A stretch of DNA of 18,029 nt from Rhodospirillaceae bacterium (GTDB lineage Bacteria; Pseudomonadota; Alphaproteobacteria; SP197), in the NCBI GenBank assembly GCA_018700655.1, contig JABIUG010000029.1:1-18029 (forward strand), written 5' to 3'. Position 1 is the stretch's first letter. Each line of letters opens with the position of its first letter. A model generated the notes under the pieces. That model searched no databases and had not been told where the DNA came from. It saw nothing but the letters and a program-made list of their open reading frames with translations. This document shows positions 14,829 through 18,029 of this stretch, piece by piece. A program made the translations under genes and the position numbers.

Positions 14829-15902
14829 CTAGCCGGCACCCCACATGGACAGCATTGCGTCGAATTTTTCGCCGGCCCCACCAATCGTCGTGCCCCCGGC
14901 AAGCGCGCCCTGGCGCGCCCGCAGTTTTTCCCGTGTCCTGGCCTCGCCTGCCAGAAGTATCGAGAGGAGATCGAACGAGCCGCGATCCCACTCCTCGTTC
15001 ATCAGCATCCTGGCGCGTTCGAGGCCGGCAGTACGTCGGTCCAAGAGGTCGAGATCGTTTTGCAATGCTTCCGCGGGGTCCTGCCCGGCCACGACACGAT
15101 AGGATAAGCGAAGTTCCTCATTGTTCTGGCCTCCGGGCACCGCGCCCACAACAAGAATCCGTTGCGCCAACCGATACGCCGCTCCCATCTGCAGGATGGA
15201 ATAGCCGATACTTTCCTGTGCAATCGCATGTTCGCGATGTCCTCGGAAAACAAAGCCGTGCACGAAGAACTGGTCGATGGCGATGAAGCTGTTGTTGAGC
15301 ACCGCGTTGAGTGTCGCGGAGACATCGCCGAGGTTTTCTCCAGCCACCTCGCTCTCACCGGCCAGGAACTGCGGGTCGGCATAGGGAAGGTGCTTGAGAA
15401 ACTCCTCAAATGTGGCTTTCTCGGCTTCGGATTTCTGCTCCTCCGGATCCGGCGGATCGAAGTTCTCAATGCCCTGCGCACGTTTGCCCAGGTCTTCATG
15501 GAGCTCCCGGTTTTCGGCAATCAGGCGCGCGAGTGTCGCCAACGTCGGTTTTCCCGAATCCTGCAGTGCGTTCTGGGCTCGCAGCAGGCACTCCAGTTTC
15601 CGGCCTGCGAGGTCGCCATCCGAAAGCCAGATGGCGCGCGCTTCGTGCTGCAGATCGAGATCACCGCGTTCTGGCACGTTCGCAGCCCCATCGGGATCAA
15701 GAGGGATACCGAGGCGCTGCATCTCACGCAGAAGGATCATCAGCCTTCTGGTCTCGGCAAGGTTGTCGGCATAGGCGAGTTGCGCCCGCTCCCTGGAATC
15801 ATGGAAGCGCAGACAGAGCGCCTGCACGAACCCCTTGTCGATCAGTGTGAGGTTGTCGCGCAGCACGAGATTGAGGTCCGTGGCGATACCGCCTCGATGC
15901 AA
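14829..15902 (-). CDS. Tandem ferritin-like (bacterioferritin-type) protein lacking di-iron ligands
   Basis: A 357-residue, mostly helical protein with two bacterioferritin-like four-helix units, about residues 8-150 and 194-330. Unit 2 is clear: LNAVLNNSFIAIDQFFVHG, then QMGAAYRLAQRIL and ALQNDLDLL align with bacterioferritin LNEVLKNELTAINQYFLHA, EMKHADKLIKRIL and DLELE. The iron ligands are replaced (Glu to Ser205, Glu to Gln238, His to Ala241, and the later Glu and Glu/His), while Met239 falls at the haem-ligand Met. Unit 1 (LNLVLRDNLTLIDKGF, ETRRLMILLREM) keeps one Glu but has Arg for the His. The start is a TTG with AGGGAGAG 6 bases upstream. It lies 96 bases after the desaturase-type gene. 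A ferroxidase role is unlikely; binding or scaffolding is possible. Confidence 0.7.
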   Translation of the reverse strand: MHRGGIATDLNLVLRDNLTLIDKGFVQALCLRFHDSRERAQLAYADNLAETRRLMILLREMQRLGIPLDPDGAANVPERGDLDLQHEARAIWLSDGDLAGRKLECLLRAQNALQDSGKPTLATLARLIAENRELHEDLGKRAQGIENFDPPDPEEQKSEAEKATFEEFLKHLPYADPQFLAGESEVAGENLGDVSATLNAVLNNSFIAIDQFFVHGFVFRGHREHAIAQESIGYSILQMGAAYRLAQRILVVGAVPGGQNNEELRLSYRVVAGQDPAEALQNDLDLLDRRTAGLERARMLMNEEWDRGSFDLLSILLAGEARTREKLRARQGALAGGTTIGGAGEKFDAMLSMWGAG

Positions 15903-15998
15903 AATCCGCTCTCCCTGTGGCCGGCATGGGCAAGGTAGTTGCGTGGCGGGGCATTGTCCATCGGGAGCGTGACCATACGGCCACCGTCGCCCCTGTTG

Positions 15999-17060
15999 TC
16001 AGATCGCTCGTGTCTCGCGCGTAAGCCGGGACAGCGCACCGGAATCCTGAATTTCCCGATCATGCGCGGCGCAAAGTTCCAGCTCGGTCGCGCCCCCCGC
16101 CAAAGCCTTGAGGTGTTCCCAGTGAAGCTCGATGTAACCTGCACTCGGCAAGGCAAAACCAAGCTCTTTCTCAATCTCTTTGTGGAGTTCGGGAAGACGA
16201 TAAAACGGCACCGACGGATAGGTATGGTGGACCGTGTGATAGGTCATGTTCCAGTTTACCCAGCGCATGAACCAGTTTGCCTTCATGGTGCGGGTGTTCA
16301 GCAAGGTATGGGGCTCATGTGTCAGACACGCATGCTCGCCAAGACCCTGCACCCAATAGACCCAATGGGTCAGGACCAAGGGTCCCAGCCAGTAATAGAC
16401 CGGCCACCACGATTGTATCGCAACCGCCGCCACGGCGATGATGAGATAGCCAAGGAGATGGGCCAGACACAATCGCTCGACCGTTCGCTTCTGCGCGGGT
16501 CTCAGATAGGGCGGATCGAGACGGCCGGCGGCGTGCAGGAACAACACCTGCACCCGACCAATCAGGCTCGGCACACCACTCAACACCCAGAGATATTTCC
16601 CCACCGAATCAAGAACCGGTCTGGCAGTCAGCTCGGTGTCGAGGTTCCAGTCCTGAGTGTGGCGATGGTGCGCGAAGTGAGACCACCGATGAAAGTCGTT
16701 GGGCATCAGGATCAAAAATCCGCAGACCCGCGCGACCGCGACGTTCATCCAGCGTTCTGTATACGCGGAATAGTGATCACACTCGTGCTCGGGGGCATAC
16801 AAGAACGAGAGAAGGACACCTTGCAGGAAGAAAAACGGAACGCACCACCAGGAGCCTTGCGTCAGGAACAGCGCGTAAGTGCAGATCCCGATGGCGCCAA
16901 AGTGGCTCGCCAGGTGAAGCAATCCTGGACCGTTGCGTCGTTTGGAGAGTTCCTTCACACGTTCTTTGCTAAGGACGTTCCCGCTGCCGATAAAATCATC
17001 CATCATCAGCCACCATATCTGCCCGGACTCAGGCTCTGAAACATCATCCGCTGCGGTCAT
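15999..17060 (-). CDS. Membrane fatty-acid-desaturase-type di-iron enzyme
   Basis: An integral membrane oxygenase/desaturase with the three histidine boxes: HECDH at residues 92-96, HFAHH at 128-132 (within HRWSHFAHHRHT) and HTVHH at 275-279 followed by TYPSVPFYRL. An extra His242 (GEHACLTHE) is also typical. Hydrophobic spans lie near residues 47-66, 71-89, 200-216 and 220-238. The 353-residue length fits the family. The ATG at 17060 was chosen because the family N-terminus is short; its ribosome binding site is weak, and the frame is open further upstream with a GTG at 17210 (403 residues). It may desaturate or hydroxylate a lipid or other hydrophobic chain; the substrate cannot be told. 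It precedes the ferritin-like gene and may be cotranscribed with it. Confidence 0.87.
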   Translation of the reverse strand: MTAADDVSEPESGQIWWLMMDDFIGSGNVLSKERVKELSKRRNGPGLLHLASHFGAIGICTYALFLTQGSWWCVPFFFLQGVLLSFLYAPEHECDHYSAYTERWMNVAVARVCGFLILMPNDFHRWSHFAHHRHTQDWNLDTELTARPVLDSVGKYLWVLSGVPSLIGRVQVLFLHAAGRLDPPYLRPAQKRTVERLCLAHLLGYLIIAVAAVAIQSWWPVYYWLGPLVLTHWVYWVQGLGEHACLTHEPHTLLNTRTMKANWFMRWVNWNMTYHTVHHTYPSVPFYRLPELHKEIEKELGFALPSAGYIELHWEHLKALAGGATELELCAAHDREIQDSGALSRLTRETRAI

Positions 17061-17532
17061 TTCCGTAGCAAGGATTACTTCCCGGACAGTCAATACCGCC
17101 TCGGTCTGCGCGGATTTCTGCGACGCTAATCTCCATCCCGCAGCTTCAATCAATCCGTCACGTTCCTGGTCGGTCCAGTGGCCTTTACCCCCTCGGTCAC
17201 TGGCATGCACGTCGGCCGGCAGTCGGTCGATGTCGGTGAAGTTGTCGACGGATACTTCGACCTCGGGCAGCGCTCCGGTCGCAATCTTACGGGTACGCGA
17301 TGTTACCCCATGCGCATGTCCGCATTTGGCGGCATCGGCACCCTAACGCTCTGCAATCGTGTACACGCTGGCTCGTGACACGCCGTCAACAACGAGGGTG
17401 AGGTACCCGACTTCCTGATCCAGTGGTCATCATTACCGCGGGGCGGACGACGCCGGACGAGTTGTTGGAGTATCGAAAGCGATTGCGCATCACCTGCAGC
17501 CTATGGATTGCGTCGCCGCCACTCAATCCAGT
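17061..17532. other. Intergenic stretch with an open frame and a possible recombinase remnant
   Basis: About 470 bases without a firm gene, between the alpha/beta hydrolase stop and the desaturase start. On the minus strand the desaturase frame is open back to a TAG at 17343-17345, so a longer N-terminus or a decayed gene is possible. Beyond that stop, the same frame (17343-17426) ends in DGVSRASVYTIAER, which resembles the C-terminal helix-turn-helix of site-specific resolvases. No terminal repeats or complete recombinase are present. Confidence 0.35.
17343..17426 (-). pseudogene. Possible C-terminal fragment of a resolvase-like helix-turn-helix
   Basis: A 27-residue frame closed by TGA upstream and TAG downstream. 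GVSRASVY followed by a basic/acidic end is the classic pattern of resolvase/invertase C-termini. The match is short and there is no start codon with a ribosome binding site; it could be chance. Confidence 0.18.
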
Positions 17533-18029
17533 TTACTCAGACGCCGCCGCCCCGACGCAGGCATCAAAGCGCTCGGCGGCAATTTCGACGCAGACATCGA
17601 TATCCGGGGCCAGCAGGTAGCGCTGCTCCACCAGTGTCTGCGCCGCCCGACGAACCTGATCGAGATAGTCAATGCGGCTTGCGTAGCGTTTCACCAGTGA
17701 GGGCCGCGGGTCGTTCATCGCTACGCGATCCTCCTCGGTCGGCGCGAAGGGCACCGTCGAGCCGATGTATTCGAGCATCTCGCCAGGCCCGCCGGTGTCT
17801 GGATGGCGTGGGTTGAAGCCGGTGTGTGTGGCGACCGGCACGGAGATGTCGGGCATGCGAATGCCGGCCGTCTCGTTGCCGTCCGCGTCGACCGACGAAA
17901 CCCAGTCGGGATAGGGTGTTGGGCCGACCTCCGCCGGTGGCGAGGCAATGCCGCGGTCGGCATGTTCGCCCAGATCAAGCGGATACATCGCCGTCAGCAC
18001 ATTGGCGTCGGGCAGAGCCAGTCCGGGAA
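17533..18029 (-). CDS. Alpha/beta hydrolase-domain protein (Abhydrolase_10 type), C-terminal part; 5' end cut by window
   Basis: The frame is open to the right edge (begins PGLALPDANVLTAMY) and ends in TAA, giving 165 visible residues of a longer protein. The pattern YPDWVSSVDADGNETAGIRMP followed by VPVATHTGFNPRH matches the C-terminal part of the alpha/beta hydrolase-domain family, as does the ending SRIDYLDQVRRAAQTLV with ERYLLAPDID-like residues (here EQRYLLAPDI) and AERFDA. The catalytic residues lie partly outside the window. It is on the same strand as the desaturase-type gene but separated by over 400 bases, so probably a separate unit. The role is unknown; some relatives are esterases. 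Confidence 0.8.
   Translation of the reverse strand, partial: PGLALPDANVLTAMYPLDLGEHADRGIASPPAEVGPTPYPDWVSSVDADGNETAGIRMPDISVPVATHTGFNPRHPDTGGPGEMLEYIGSTVPFAPTEEDRVAMNDPRPSLVKRYASRIDYLDQVRRAAQTLVEQRYLLAPDIDVCVEIAAERFDACVGAAASE

Overview
The window is GC-rich, gene-dense bacterial DNA. The gene families (GbcA/CntA-type Rieske oxygenase, demethylase-type Old Yellow Enzyme, DMFase-like amidohydrolase, DAO-type flavin oxidases, HalD/BesD-type 2OG oxygenase) and base composition suggest an alphaproteobacterium, perhaps a marine or Rhodospirillales-like lineage. That is inference; there is no rRNA or other marker. I see no tRNA, rRNA, CRISPR array or intact mobile element. There are thirteen protein genes (two cut by the window edges) and one probable gene remnant.

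Left third (1-6148): two paralogous large subunits of the N,N-dimethylformamidase type (DmfA2-like) point away from each other. The left one is the last gene of a minus-strand operon: cupin, DmfA1-like small subunit, DmfA2-like large subunit, the last running off the left edge. Divergent from this operon, a flavin amine oxidase leads rightward to the second DmfA2-like gene. That copy has no intact small-subunit gene, but the 156 bases before it hold an open frame resembling the C-terminal end of the small subunit, ending in a 4-base overlap with the large-subunit start. Both large subunits keep the 2-Tyr-1-Glu iron-site residues, so both may be active iron amidohydrolases.

Middle (6197-11179, all minus strand): Rieske oxygenase, then an FMN/4Fe-4S/FAD demethylase-type oxidoreductase, then an exported D-aminoacylase-type amidohydrolase. 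This looks like a catabolic unit for an N-methylated and N-acylated compound: outer hydrolysis, then oxidative N-dealkylation. The Rieske gene has a well-placed promoter with a palindromic operator candidate.

Right third (11442-18029, all minus strand): a DAO-type FAD oxidoreductase preceded by an NmrA-like NAD(P)-binding protein, whose upstream region holds a near copy of the Rieske promoter and operator. Then come a HalD/BesD-family 2OG oxygenase with an intact HxD motif, an unusual protein of two ferritin-like domains that have lost their di-iron ligands, a membrane fatty-acid-desaturase-type enzyme, and the C-terminal part of an alpha/beta hydrolase-domain protein cut by the right edge.

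Overall reading (inference): an accessory catabolic island for amides and methylated amines. Amidohydrolases release amines; flavin oxidases, the Rieske enzyme and the demethylase oxidise them. The least explained items are the two-paralog DMFase arrangement with its fossil small subunit, the duplicated promoter/operator, and the pseudo-ferritin beside the desaturase and BesD-like oxygenase.
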